This document shows positions 1-8,525 of a stretch of DNA of 64,000 nucleotides, piece after piece. The stretch's first letter is position 1. Every line of letters begins with the position of its first letter. This DNA comes from Colwellia sp. (lineage in GTDB: Bacteria; Pseudomonadota; Gammaproteobacteria; Enterobacterales; Alteromonadaceae). The notes below the pieces were generated by a model. The model saw only the letters and a program-made list of their open reading frames with translations, searched no databases and was not told the DNA's origin. The stretch lies in NCBI RefSeq assembly GCF_013214175.1, contig NZ_JABSPA010000002.1, positions 186,001 to 250,000 of the forward strand, written 5' to 3'. Position numbers and translations under genes: made by a program.

Positions 1-934
1 CTGAGGGAATACCTCTCATTGAAATTGAGGGGGTTGCATATGGCGGCAAGATACTATCTGAATCAGCATAATTAATTTCTGCCCTCAAGGCAGTACGCCA
101 CTTTTTGGTTAAGGTAAAATAATTTAAACCGTAAAACTCTGTCAGTTGATAATCTATATCAGAGCCTAAGGCGTCTCGGTACCATAAATGTGTAAGTTCA
201 TATTTTAAGCCAGACTTTGGCGAAAAAATGTTATCTCTAGAGTCATATTCTAAGGTAAAGCCTACACCTGAGGTGGTGACTTTGTTGGTCAGTAAATCTG
301 TTAAGGGCGCTTGCAAATCTGGGGGTAAATTATCGACTAAATCGTTAATATTAGCCGGCGATATATCAGCGTTAATATATTTATGTGTAGGCCCTAAGTA
401 GAAGTCGCTATCGGCAAGTTTAAATTTTACCGTTTGCATAATTATTGTCGCTTTAGTTTTTATCGTTATCGGTTTCGGTAAACTAATATCGCCAAAACCA
501 TAAAAATCTAAATTTATATCACCGTAACCGCCAAGGCCTAAATAACGAATTTTACCTTCATTAAAAAATCCCATATGACCGCCACCAGCAAAATAGGAGT
601 CATTACCCGTATAAGCACCAAGCGCCACAGAAACGCTAGGCGGCAGAAGTGAATCTGCGGCATTTTCACCCTCTTGCATGGCGACAAGACGAGCATCTTT
701 TTCATGCTCTTCCTCATGAAAAATTAATCCCATCATGCCTAAGCCGCCACCAACCGCCGGATCTGTGATAATGATAGGCACAGGTAAAAAGCCATAAGCA
801 TTTTCTGAAAGATATTGTGAGGCATCTAATTGACCGTCTAAAAGGTCAATAAACTGACTAGAACTGGCAAAACAATTCATTGAAAACAATGACAACAGTA
901 AAAAAAAAACAATTTTTTCTATAAAAAACAACAC
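1..934 (-). CDS. Omp85/BamA-TamA-like outer-membrane beta-barrel protein (3' end cut by window)
   Basis: My reading of the minus strand is open from a GTG at 934 to the window edge, about 311 residues. AGGAG at 941-945 lies six bases before the GTG. The N-terminus is a signal peptide ending near MNCFASS. The middle has glycine-rich strands, then a YDSRDNIFSPKSG segment and a final SMRGIP. Both patterns are typical of the C-terminal barrel of the Omp85/surface-antigen family, whose RG(I/Y) motif sits in the lid loop. No POTRA repeats are visible before the barrel, so it is a short Omp85-type protein rather than BamA itself. The stop of the upstream gene (944) overlaps its ribosome site, so the two are probably co-translated. 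What it transports or inserts is unknown. Confidence 0.72.
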   Translation of the reverse strand, partial: MLFFIEKIVFFLLLSLFSMNCFASSSQFIDLLDGQLDASQYLSENAYGFLPVPIIITDPAVGGGLGMMGLIFHEEEHEKDARLVAMQEGENAADSLLPPSVSVALGAYTGNDSYFAGGGHMGFFNEGKIRYLGLGGYGDINLDFYGFGDISLPKPITIKTKATIIMQTVKFKLADSDFYLGPTHKYINADISPANINDLVDNLPPDLQAPLTDLLTNKVTTSGVGFTLEYDSRDNIFSPKSGLKYELTHLWYRDALGSDIDYQLTEFYGLNYFTLTKKWRTALRAEINYADSDSILPPYATPSISMRGIPS

Positions 935-943
935 TACTATCTC

Positions 944-1996
944 CTAAAAACGATATGTTGTTGAGGCAATAAAACTTTCTCTACTGCCACCGAAACCTGC
1001 TTCCGCATGAAAAGCCCAGCTTTTACTTACATCCCAGTTAAAGCCGATTAAGTAATTAACTTTGTCGGCATTTTCCTGATTGATAAAAAAATCTAACTCG
1101 GTGATATTTGCTTCACCGGGTATTGCCGAAGTATCAAAGGACAACTTACCGGCAACATCAAGTTCAGCGTTGAGGTAAGTTAAACCAACAAATGTTGATA
1201 TTGTGCCCCACTGGCCGGCATCGGATGAAATACCAATGCGTGGCGATGCCTGAAAAGCTTTAATATCATCCGCTAATATATTTAAATCGGTAAGCACATA
1301 AGTAACGGGTAAGGCGACGAAAAAACGATCCCAGCCCATGGCTAAAGTGAAACCGACTGATATATTTGAGCCGGTGTATTCTGGTTGGGCAAGGGCACTA
1401 AAGGTTTTTTCACAAGCCTTGGGGGCAAATGGACCGTCACAGCTATTACCAAGAAACTCCAGTAAATCTTGACCTTTAATAGTAATGGGGGCACTAGCAG
1501 AGCCGTGCATTTTTCCATATGTTGCATACAGATTTAGAAAAGGGAATAACCAAACATCGGCTTTAATTTGCAAGTTACTGTTATCAGCTCGTGCAGGGCC
1601 AAATTGCACAAAATCCATATCGACCATATCAGCGCCATTTAAGCCTACTTTGAGATTTTTCAGTACTAGGTCTTGTTTAATGGTATTGGGGATAATGGCC
1701 AGGCCAAATGTTTTCGGTAATTCAAAACCTAAATCAAGGACATTTTGTGCGAAGAATGGCAAAGCTCTTGGCCAAATAACCTTATCGCCATGTTCATCTA
1801 ATAATGGCGTACCTATGTCTCGACTTTCTAACGTGGCGAATTGTTCAGATACAGCAATACTTCTTTCATCAATACATTGGCAATCTTTTGCTGATAGGGC
1901 TATTTCAGCGGTTTTAATTTGACTCTCTTGGGCAAAGCCGACATTTAACATAAAAAATGAGCTAAACAGAAAGATGACTTGATAAAATGTATTCAT
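944..1996 (-). CDS. Putative outer-membrane beta-barrel protein, function unknown
   Basis: The 350-residue product starts with a signal peptide (hydrophobic to about residue 22, VGFAQ cleavage region). It ends in ...STTYRF, the terminal-phenylalanine signature of BAM-inserted barrels. The body alternates polar and aromatic residues in short strands (for example around LNLYATYG and VSKSWAFHAEAGFGGS). I do not recognise a named family. It sits directly upstream of the Omp85-like gene and its stop codon overlaps that gene's ribosome site, so the two form a two-gene unit and may act together at the outer membrane. The start is the only ATG before the signal peptide. Confidence 0.65.
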   Translation of the reverse strand: MNTFYQVIFLFSSFFMLNVGFAQESQIKTAEIALSAKDCQCIDERSIAVSEQFATLESRDIGTPLLDEHGDKVIWPRALPFFAQNVLDLGFELPKTFGLAIIPNTIKQDLVLKNLKVGLNGADMVDMDFVQFGPARADNSNLQIKADVWLFPFLNLYATYGKMHGSASAPITIKGQDLLEFLGNSCDGPFAPKACEKTFSALAQPEYTGSNISVGFTLAMGWDRFFVALPVTYVLTDLNILADDIKAFQASPRIGISSDAGQWGTISTFVGLTYLNAELDVAGKLSFDTSAIPGEANITELDFFINQENADKVNYLIGFNWDVSKSWAFHAEAGFGGSRESFIASTTYRF

Positions 1997-2389
1997 AATT
2001 TCAACATTGCCTTACTAAAGTTGATAATTGACTTCAATACGATGGTCATCAGCAAAGGTGATATTTGGGCATAAAGCGGCAACTTGAAGAAGACCCCCTT
2101 GACTAAATAGATGATTGTGCTGCAAGGGGTTGAACTTTGATTTTAATAGTGATGTCACTGTAGGGCTCAGTATTGTGGTCGGAGTAACTTTAATCGCTAT
2201 GATGGCTAATATACTTATTTATTGATGTGTGTACTTTTACTAAAAATGTGTGCAAATTTACTTATAAATTCAATTGCATGTCATATGGAAACAATGATTA
2301 TTCATTTAATGTATTAATCTTTATTCGACTTTAAATTAAACTAATAACCATGACATTTATGCTTGTAAAAGCTCAGATAAAAATTACTT
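1997..2389. other. Intergenic region between divergent genes
   Basis: This 393-base AT-rich spacer separates the minus-strand outer-membrane gene from the plus-strand MFS gene, so it must hold both promoters. The only structure seen is a seven-base inverted repeat (CCCCTTG at 2095-2101, CAAGGGG at 2123-2129) with a 21-base loop. No coding sequence is apparent. Confidence 0.4.
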
Positions 2390-3607
2390 ATGAACCCTAA
2401 ATCAACGTCCTCTATCGGCTATTGGCCCTTTGTCATCTTGATGGCAATGATATTTTCACTGTCACCGTTTGCCATTGATATGTATTTACCCGGCTTACCT
2501 AGCATGGCGAAGTACTTTGGCAGCTCAATTGATGCAATTGAGGCTTCAGTCGCCATCTATTTAATCTTCTTTGCTCTGGGACAGCTAATATTAGGCGCGC
2601 TGGCCGATTCAATGAATAAAGCCAAGTTACTCAGCATTGGTTTAACTGTATTTGCCATCGCCAGTGCCATGATAGCGTTTACAACGTCTATTGAAGAACT
2701 CTATTTTTGGCGGGCGGTGCAAGCCTTTGCTAGTGGTAGCTCTGTGGTGGTTTTTGCCTTGATTTATCATTTTTATGGCAGTAAAAATAGTAACCAAATT
2801 ATTAGTTACGTGATGGCTTGTGTGGTGATAGCGCCTATGGTCGCGCCTATGATTGGTAGCCAAATACTGCTCGCAGCTAATTGGCAGTGGATTTTCTTAG
2901 TGCTTGCCGGCCTGGCACTGGTCACCTTAGTCACCCAATTACGCCTTTTGCCGCCTAAGCATGTCGTCACTGAACTGCAGCCGCTTAACGTAGCAGCACT
3001 ATACAGTGGTTATCGAAAAGTCTTATCGAACAGTACTACCATGGCTTACATCTTAGCGGGCGGTAGTGCTTTTGCTGGCTTATTTGCTTTTATCTCGGGC
3101 TCTCCTTTTGTTTATATGGAATATTTTGGCTCCACGCCGGAGCAATTTAGTTGGTTAGTGGCATTAAATGCGGTCGCCATGATCAGTATGAATTTACTCA
3201 ATGCTCGGTTATTAAAAAATGTTGATACCATTAACAAGCTCATTGTCGCTGGAGTTTTACTGGCAGCAGCAGGCATTTATTTAGCCGTAGTCGCTTATCT
3301 ACATTTATCATTAGCTTATGTGGTGGTGGGGGTTATTTTATATGTTGGTTTATTAGGTTTAACAGCAGCGAATGCCATTTCAGCCGCCTTAGCTAGTGTG
3401 CAAGGTAGCACTGGCGTACTTTCTGGGGTAAATGGCGTGTTGCAGTTTGGCTTAGGCGCGCTAGCCAGTGCAGTGGTGAGCATTAGTGTGAGTGTTGATG
3501 CCACTACTATGAATTACACCATGGCATTATGTTCATTGGTAACGCTGTTTTTTGTCTCTGTCTTGTATTTCAACAAACGCATTAAGGCAGTAGCAGCATT
3601 ATCATAA
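2390..3607 (+). CDS. Bcr/CflA-type MFS drug:proton exporter
   Basis: The 405-residue product has about 12 hydrophobic segments. The first helix carries FAIDMYLPGLPSMA, a signature of the Bcr/CflA drug-resistance subfamily (DHA1 family), and a GALADSMNK loop between TM2 and TM3 matches the MFS motif A position. Length is normal for the family (about 400). Family members export drugs such as bicyclomycin, chloramphenicol or sulfonamides by proton antiport at the inner membrane. The substrate here cannot be read from the sequence. It appears monocistronic and divergent from the outer-membrane pair. Confidence 0.85.
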   Translation: MNPKSTSSIGYWPFVILMAMIFSLSPFAIDMYLPGLPSMAKYFGSSIDAIEASVAIYLIFFALGQLILGALADSMNKAKLLSIGLTVFAIASAMIAFTTSIEELYFWRAVQAFASGSSVVVFALIYHFYGSKNSNQIISYVMACVVIAPMVAPMIGSQILLAANWQWIFLVLAGLALVTLVTQLRLLPPKHVVTELQPLNVAALYSGYRKVLSNSTTMAYILAGGSAFAGLFAFISGSPFVYMEYFGSTPEQFSWLVALNAVAMISMNLLNARLLKNVDTINKLIVAGVLLAAAGIYLAVVAYLHLSLAYVVVGVILYVGLLGLTAANAISAALASVQGSTGVLSGVNGVLQFGLGALASAVVSISVSVDATTMNYTMALCSLVTLFFVSVLYFNKRIKAVAALS

Positions 3608-3765
3608 ATACCGTAGATGAAAGAGAGCAAGCCTAGCAAAACTCTTCCAAAGGATACTTTTAATGGATTGTTTAATTAGATTTATGCGGATTGGTATTCT
3701 GTTATTGATGCAGTAAAGTAAGTGGTAATAACCTTCTGTAATTTTTTTATTTTTTGGAGAACTAA

Positions 3766-5628
3766 ATGCTAGAACTTGCTGTTGTCTATTTAGCTGCTGC
3801 GATCATAGCGGTACCTGTCGCTAAGCGTTTGGGGTTAGGCTCTGTACTTGGCTATTTGTTGGCTGGTATTCTGATCGGGCCATTTTTATTAGGCTTGGTT
3901 GGTGATCAAACTGATGTTATGCACTTTGCCGAGTTTGGCGTGGTGATGATGTTGTTCTTGGTGGGCTTAGAATTACAACCATCCAGGCTGTGGAAACTCA
4001 GGCACTCAATTCTAGGTCTAGGTGGTCTGCAGGTTACGCTGACTACTCTGTTTATTTTTGTCATATGCAAGGAGGTACTTGCTTTACAGTGGCAAACTTC
4101 TATGGCAATAGGTTTAATGCTAGCGTTATCTTCAACGGCAATTGTGCTGCAAAGCTTGAGTGAAAAGGGCTGGACAAAACAAGAGGCGGGGCAAAACGCA
4201 TTTTCGGTACTACTCTTTCAAGACATTGCCGTGATCCCTATTTTGGCACTATTACCCTTATTAGCTTTTAGCGACACCATGGCTACTGTGTCAGATCACG
4301 GTAACTTAATTGCCCATTATCCAGTTTATTTGCAAGTCGCTGTTTCAATTGCTGTGATTGCAGCCATCATTCTTGCGGGAAAATATGTTTCTGCGCCTTT
4401 ATTTAGGTATATCGCTGAAACACGCTTACGAGAAGTTTTTACTTTGTTTGCTTTGTTCTTAGTGATAGCGATAGCCGTAATAATGCAAAAAATTGGTTTA
4501 TCACCAGCCCTAGGCACCTTTTTAGCTGGCGTTGTACTGGCTGAAAGTGACTTTAGACACGAATTAGAAGTAGATATAGAGCCATTCAAAGGTTTGTTGC
4601 TGGGTTTATTTTTTATCGCTGTTGGTGCTTCTATTGATTTTCCATTGTTATTCGAACAGTTTTCAACAGTGGTGCTATTAGTCGTTGGTCTAATCGCTAT
4701 TAAAGCCCTTGTTTTATATTTACTCGCGGTATTTTTTAAAATGGAGGGCAGGCAAAAGCTGCTTTTTACCTTAGCATTAGCGCAAGGCGGAGAATTTGCT
4801 TTTGTCTTGCTCTCGTTAACCTCATCGCTGCATATACTCGATCCAGAGCAAACCAAGTTAACAACCTTAGTTGTGGCTATTTCTATGTTGATGGCGCCGT
4901 TATTACTGATGATTTATGACAAAATGTTGAGTAATACCAATAACACCCAAGCTGAGTTTGATAAACCAGAAAATATAGAAGCAACCAGTAGTGTGATTAT
5001 TGCCGGTTATGGCCGTTTTGGCCAAATTATTGGTCGGTTATTAAGCGCACAAGGCTATCATTTATCTATTCTTGACCATAGCCCTAGCCAAATTGAAATG
5101 GTAAAACGTTTTGTTACTACCGTACATTATGGTGATGCGGCGCGCAAAGATTTGCTTGATGCCTCCGGTGCTGAAGAAGCTAAACTATTGGTGATAGCCA
5201 TTGATGACGCCGATAAAATTTTAGAAATAGCGGTGATGGCCAAAAAGCATTATCCCAATCTAGCCATCGTTGCCCGAGCCATAGACCGCGGACATGCTTA
5301 TGAATTAATGAAGTTAGGGGTAACGTCTTTCAAGCGTGAAACCTTTGATTCAGCATTAAACTTAGGTGTTGAAGCGTTAACCTTGCTAGGCAATAGCCAA
5401 GAAACGTCCGAGCGTGCGGGAAAGTTATTTGCCGAGCATGATGAAGAGTCGATGCAATTGTTGATTGATTTATGGGGTGATGATCATACTTATGGCATTG
5501 CGGTAAAACAACGCATGGAAGTTCTCAAACAAGTGCTAACTAATGACTTGAAAGAGCAAGATAAAATCAATACCTGTCACGAAGGTGACTGTGACGAAGA
5601 CACTAAAACTAATAAGGTTAATTTATGA
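3766..5628 (+). CDS. Kef-type K+:H+ antiporter (CPA2 family) with C-terminal RCK/TrkA-N domain
   Basis: The 620-residue inner-membrane antiporter has an N-terminal CPA2 exchanger domain of about 12 helices (residues 1-385, including LLFQDIAVIPIL) and a cytosolic TrkA-N nucleotide-binding domain (about 405-525, Rossmann loop AGYGRFGQIIG). This architecture is that of KefB/KefC, which release potassium to acidify the cytoplasm during electrophile stress and are gated by glutathione adducts in enterobacteria. TTTGGAG stands just before the ATG. The C-terminal tail carries CHEGDCDED, a Cys/His/acidic stretch I cannot assign. The next gene, a glyoxalase-fold protein, overlaps by four bases (ATGA), which fits an electrophile-protection role. 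No KefF/KefG ancillary gene is adjacent. Confidence 0.85.
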   Translation: MLELAVVYLAAAIIAVPVAKRLGLGSVLGYLLAGILIGPFLLGLVGDQTDVMHFAEFGVVMMLFLVGLELQPSRLWKLRHSILGLGGLQVTLTTLFIFVICKEVLALQWQTSMAIGLMLALSSTAIVLQSLSEKGWTKQEAGQNAFSVLLFQDIAVIPILALLPLLAFSDTMATVSDHGNLIAHYPVYLQVAVSIAVIAAIILAGKYVSAPLFRYIAETRLREVFTLFALFLVIAIAVIMQKIGLSPALGTFLAGVVLAESDFRHELEVDIEPFKGLLLGLFFIAVGASIDFPLLFEQFSTVVLLVVGLIAIKALVLYLLAVFFKMEGRQKLLFTLALAQGGEFAFVLLSLTSSLHILDPEQTKLTTLVVAISMLMAPLLLMIYDKMLSNTNNTQAEFDKPENIEATSSVIIAGYGRFGQIIGRLLSAQGYHLSILDHSPSQIEMVKRFVTTVHYGDAARKDLLDASGAEEAKLLVIAIDDADKILEIAVMAKKHYPNLAIVARAIDRGHAYELMKLGVTSFKRETFDSALNLGVEALTLLGNSQETSERAGKLFAEHDEESMQLLIDLWGDDHTYGIAVKQRMEVLKQVLTNDLKEQDKINTCHEGDCDEDTKTNKVNL

Positions 5629-6020
5629 AACAAATCACTCGAGTAAACCATCTTGGTATACGTGTACATAGCTTGGATATATCACGCGCTTTTTACGAAC
5701 AACTAGGTTTTGAGTTTCTAGTTGGGCCAGTGGGTCCTGAGCCTGTCGCTATTATGGAACATGCCAGTGGCGTGAATATTAATTTTATTTTAAATGCCGC
5801 AGCACCCACAGATACTAATGTATTGATGGATGAGCCAGTGAAAAAAGCAGGTTATACCCATGTTGCTTTGGAGGTAAATGATATGGATGGCGTTGTAGCT
5901 CAGCTTAATGCCTTGAACATAGAAATTACCGAAGGGCCAATAGTTTTTCCAACGGGGTCATCGGTTTTTATTCGCGATCCCGATCGCAACGTAATTGAGT
6001 TTCATCAACCGAAAAACTAA
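5625..6020 (+). CDS. VOC/glyoxalase-fold protein, possibly glyoxalase I-like
   Basis: This 131-residue protein consists of one vicinal-oxygen-chelate domain made of two beta-alpha-beta-beta-beta modules. Likely metal-site residues are the His of VNHLGI near residue 9, the Glu of IMEHA, the His of YTHVALEV and the Glu of VIEFHQP near the end. The family includes lactoylglutathione lyase, epimerases, dioxygenases and resistance proteins, so the reaction is uncertain. Its start overlaps the Kef antiporter stop (ATGA), implying translational coupling. Since Kef systems are tied to methylglyoxal detoxification, glyoxalase I-like activity is the leading guess, by inference only. Confidence 0.8.
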   Translation: MKQITRVNHLGIRVHSLDISRAFYEQLGFEFLVGPVGPEPVAIMEHASGVNINFILNAAAPTDTNVLMDEPVKKAGYTHVALEVNDMDGVVAQLNALNIEITEGPIVFPTGSSVFIRDPDRNVIEFHQPKN

Positions 6021-6065
6021 CCCATAGACTGTGGTATTAGCGCTAAAAGGTGATATGGAGTATTT

Positions 6066-6479
6066 ATGAAAATAGAAGTTATAGAAAAACCAGAACAAGA
6101 ATTTCTCGATTACCTTGATAAAAAAATTGCTGATTTCAACTGGGCTAATTGGGAAGTAAGTGAACGACTGCCATTAGCCGTACAATTAAAAAATGAGCAA
6201 GGAGAGGTTATTGCAGGTGCAGCCGCTCGTACATTTGGTGATTGGTTGTTAATAAATACCTTGTGGGTTTCAGAAGATTTACGTGGCCAAGATATCGGTA
6301 GTAAAATTCTAAAAGAAATTGAAGCAGCAGGTAAAAACCGAGGCTGCAGCATGTGCTTATTAGATACACTTAATTTTCAAGCTATGCCATTTTACCAAAA
6401 ATATGGTTATGAAACTCAATGGGTTCAGCAGGGCTACCCTAAAACCGGTTGCAAATATTTTATGGTTAAAAAATTATAG
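6066..6479 (+). CDS. GNAT-family N-acetyltransferase
   Basis: The 137-residue product is a single GNAT domain. It shows the central beta4 segment LLINTLWVSEDLRG, an acetyl-CoA pyrophosphate loop around RGQDIGSKIL (about residues 78-87, Q/RxxGxG/A pattern) and a C-terminal FYQKYGYE strand typical of the fold. It starts 46 bases after the VOC gene with GATATGGAG upstream, so it may be the third gene of the Kef-VOC unit. The acetyl acceptor cannot be predicted. Confidence 0.82.
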   Translation: MKIEVIEKPEQEFLDYLDKKIADFNWANWEVSERLPLAVQLKNEQGEVIAGAAARTFGDWLLINTLWVSEDLRGQDIGSKILKEIEAAGKNRGCSMCLLDTLNFQAMPFYQKYGYETQWVQQGYPKTGCKYFMVKKL

Positions 6480-6620
6480 TGAGACGATAACTTTGAGCGA
6501 CAGTAAATGCGGTGATTTAGCTATTTATTTATATTTTTCGTGCAATAACGGCTGCTCTTGCTACATCATATCTTGCCCAGTTCACCATAAAAAGTAACTA
6601 TCTGATATTTTTCTTGCATG

Positions 6621-6640
6621 AGTGCGACACTTGTCGCACT
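6621..6640. promoter_or_regulatory. Perfect 20-bp palindrome, candidate BlaI-family operator
   Basis: AGTGCGACACTTGTCGCACT reads the same on both strands except for the four-base centre (8-bp arms). It lies 33 bases before the repressor ATG. Its core GACA-N2-TGTC has the same layout as the TACA-N2-TGTA operators bound by BlaI/MecI/CopY repressors. It is most likely the autoregulatory operator of the downstream operon. Confidence 0.62.
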
Positions 6641-6672
6641 ATGTATGGGTAATCCAATTATCAAGATATAAA

Positions 6673-7062
6673 ATGCAGCCAACCGCACCCGAACTAGAAA
6701 TCTTAAAACAGTTATGGCATTCGCAGCCAAAAACTGCCCGCGAGCTTCACGATGAAGTCGAAAAAATACTCGGCTGGAGTTACTCTTCTACCCGTAAAAC
6801 CTTAGAAAGAATGGGTGACAAAGGTTTAGTGGCGATGGAGTTTTCCGGTAATAAGAAGATTTATTTCGCCAAAGTCGACAAGGTCAAGACTCTTGCGGCA
6901 TTCGCTCAGGATTTTGCCAAACGAGTCTTTGAAATAGACGGCCCTTTGCCGATTGCCATGTTTACCGATAGCCGATTAATTGATGATAGCGAAATTGCTG
7001 ATCTTGAAAAGTTACTACATGATTTAGAGCAAGACTCATCAAAAGAGCAGCAAGGTAAATAG
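6673..7062 (+). CDS. BlaI/MecI-type winged-helix repressor
   Basis: From ATG 6673 the product is 129 residues. The N-terminus (PTAPELEILKQLW) and the recognition region (SYSSTRKTLERMGDKGLV) are characteristic of the BlaI/MecI/CopY family, with the beta-wing following (FSGNKKIYFAKV). A longer reading from 6622 would start inside the upstream palindrome and adds a tail unlike the family, so 6673 is chosen. Known members dimerise on palindromes and are cleaved after a partner M56 protease senses beta-lactam. That partner follows two bases downstream. The repressor should control itself, the protease gene and probably the beta-lactamase gene further along. Confidence 0.85.
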   Translation: MQPTAPELEILKQLWHSQPKTARELHDEVEKILGWSYSSTRKTLERMGDKGLVAMEFSGNKKIYFAKVDKVKTLAAFAQDFAKRVFEIDGPLPIAMFTDSRLIDDSEIADLEKLLHDLEQDSSKEQQGK

Positions 7063-7064
7063 TC

Positions 7065-8525
7065 ATGGCTGAGCAATGGTTTACCGGTACTTTCTTATTT
7101 CAACTCACCATTTTTATTGCTTGGAGCGGTATTTTATCTGGCTTAGCGCTAGCTATCAGAAAATTCTCCCCAAAAATAATTAATTGGTCTAGATTTTGGC
7201 AAGCTTGGCTCGTTATCGCCTTGGTGCCATTATTGCCGGCGTTGTTCTCTCAAACAAACGGCATTATTCCTGAGCAATTAAAAGCAGCTTTTGGTGACTC
7301 ACAACAAAGTTTAGTGCTGCACTCAAACTCAGTGGTTAGCCAAATGGAGAGCAGCGGCGAGCTGCAAGTCTTTATATCTTTAGTCAGCTTGATGTTAGTG
7401 CTTGGTGTTTGTTTGTCACTATTACGCTTTGTACTTGGCTTATGGAAAGTTAGGCAATTTATTCAACAAGCGACTCTGGTAACTGATTTTAAAGCTTTTA
7501 GCCCAGTACAGCAAAAGACCATAACGGCTAACAGCATAAAAATATTGGTGACCGAGCAAACAGTATCACCTTTTGTTTTTGGCTTTTTTCGAGTTAGCAT
7601 GTTGTTACCAAAGTCTGTTTTTACAATGCCTGCAGCGCAACAAGGTTTATTAATTGACCATGAATTAATGCATATAAAAAGGCAGGATCCTAAGGCAGTT
7701 ATTTTATTTCGCTTATGTGCTTGTTTGTTTTGGTTCAATCCCTTTATCAGTTTTATGGAAAAGCGCTTTTTACAATGCATGGAATTGAATTGTGATACTG
7801 CGGTCATCTCAGCCGATCCCGGAGCTAAGCTTAGTTATGCTCGCGCGTTAATAGCGAGTTTAAAGTTGCATAAAAGTCCTTTTGACAGTGGCTTAACCAC
7901 TTACTTTTCTGGTCCTGGTTTTAATAAACAAGACTTTGAAAATAGAATTAAGTTAGCCATGTCTGGCCAGTCAAACAAGAAGTTTGGCTGGTGTGCTCGT
8001 TTGACGTTAGTGTTGATGTCTTGTTCTATTGGCTTTTTTGCCATGGCGGCTAAACCCTTTTTCTCACTAGATAACTTTAATCAGCTTAATACTGACGGCA
8101 TCTTACCTGTGTTAAATGGTCGGATTTCTTCTGGTTATGATGATATTAGTGATTTTCGCGGTAAGAGACCCCATCAAGGCATTGATTTCGCTGCGCCAAT
8201 TGGTAGCGAGGTAGTTGCCAGTTTCTCTGGTTGGGTAATCATTGCTGATGATGTCACTTTGCACCAAAACTATGGCAAGGTAATACTTATTGAGCACCAA
8301 GGGCAAAATCAAAGTTTATATGCTCATTTGAGTAGCTTTTCGGTCGAGTCAGGGCAATATATTTCAGCAGGAGATAAAATAGGTACCGTTGGCGCGACAG
8401 GGCGAGTGACTGGTCCACATTTGCATTTTGAGGTACTTGAAAACGGTAAACATGCCAATCCTAAGCGTTTTTTAAATTTATCCGAGCTATCAAGCTCAGC
8501 AAGGAAAGTAGGCGTTTTAAGATGA
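7065..8525 (+). CDS. BlaR1-like M56 membrane protease fused to a periplasmic M23 (LytM) domain
   Basis: The 486-residue protein has several N-terminal membrane helices, then an M56 metallopeptidase motif HELMH (residues 199-203) with a downstream ELNCD (Glu 240), as in BlaR1/MecR1. After a last helix (about 305-330), where BlaR1 carries a penicillin-binding sensor, this protein carries an M23 peptidase domain (about 350-470). Its likely ligands and catalytic residues are all present: His370 and Asp374 in HQGIDFA, His421 in YAHLS, and His454 in PHLHFE. M23 domains cut or bind peptidoglycan cross-bridges. I infer that it senses cell-wall state directly and relays the signal to the adjacent repressor by proteolysis. 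It overlaps the next gene by four bases (ATGA). Confidence 0.87.
   Translation: MAEQWFTGTFLFQLTIFIAWSGILSGLALAIRKFSPKIINWSRFWQAWLVIALVPLLPALFSQTNGIIPEQLKAAFGDSQQSLVLHSNSVVSQMESSGELQVFISLVSLMLVLGVCLSLLRFVLGLWKVRQFIQQATLVTDFKAFSPVQQKTITANSIKILVTEQTVSPFVFGFFRVSMLLPKSVFTMPAAQQGLLIDHELMHIKRQDPKAVILFRLCACLFWFNPFISFMEKRFLQCMELNCDTAVISADPGAKLSYARALIASLKLHKSPFDSGLTTYFSGPGFNKQDFENRIKLAMSGQSNKKFGWCARLTLVLMSCSIGFFAMAAKPFFSLDNFNQLNTDGILPVLNGRISSGYDDISDFRGKRPHQGIDFAAPIGSEVVASFSGWVIIADDVTLHQNYGKVILIEHQGQNQSLYAHLSSFSVESGQYISAGDKIGTVGATGRVTGPHLHFEVLENGKHANPKRFLNLSELSSSARKVGVLR

Noticed and set aside
1485-1922. Plus-strand reading of 145 residues
   Set aside because: Opposite-strand shadow of the outer-membrane protein gene at 944-1996; no ribosome site and no family.
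4326-4856. Minus-strand reading of 176 residues
   Set aside because: Shadow inside the Kef antiporter gene; Thr/Ser/Lys-rich composition typical of antisense frames.
6403-6597. Plus-strand reading of 64 residues after the GNAT gene
   Set aside because: Overlaps the GNAT gene in another frame; no signal, family or good start.
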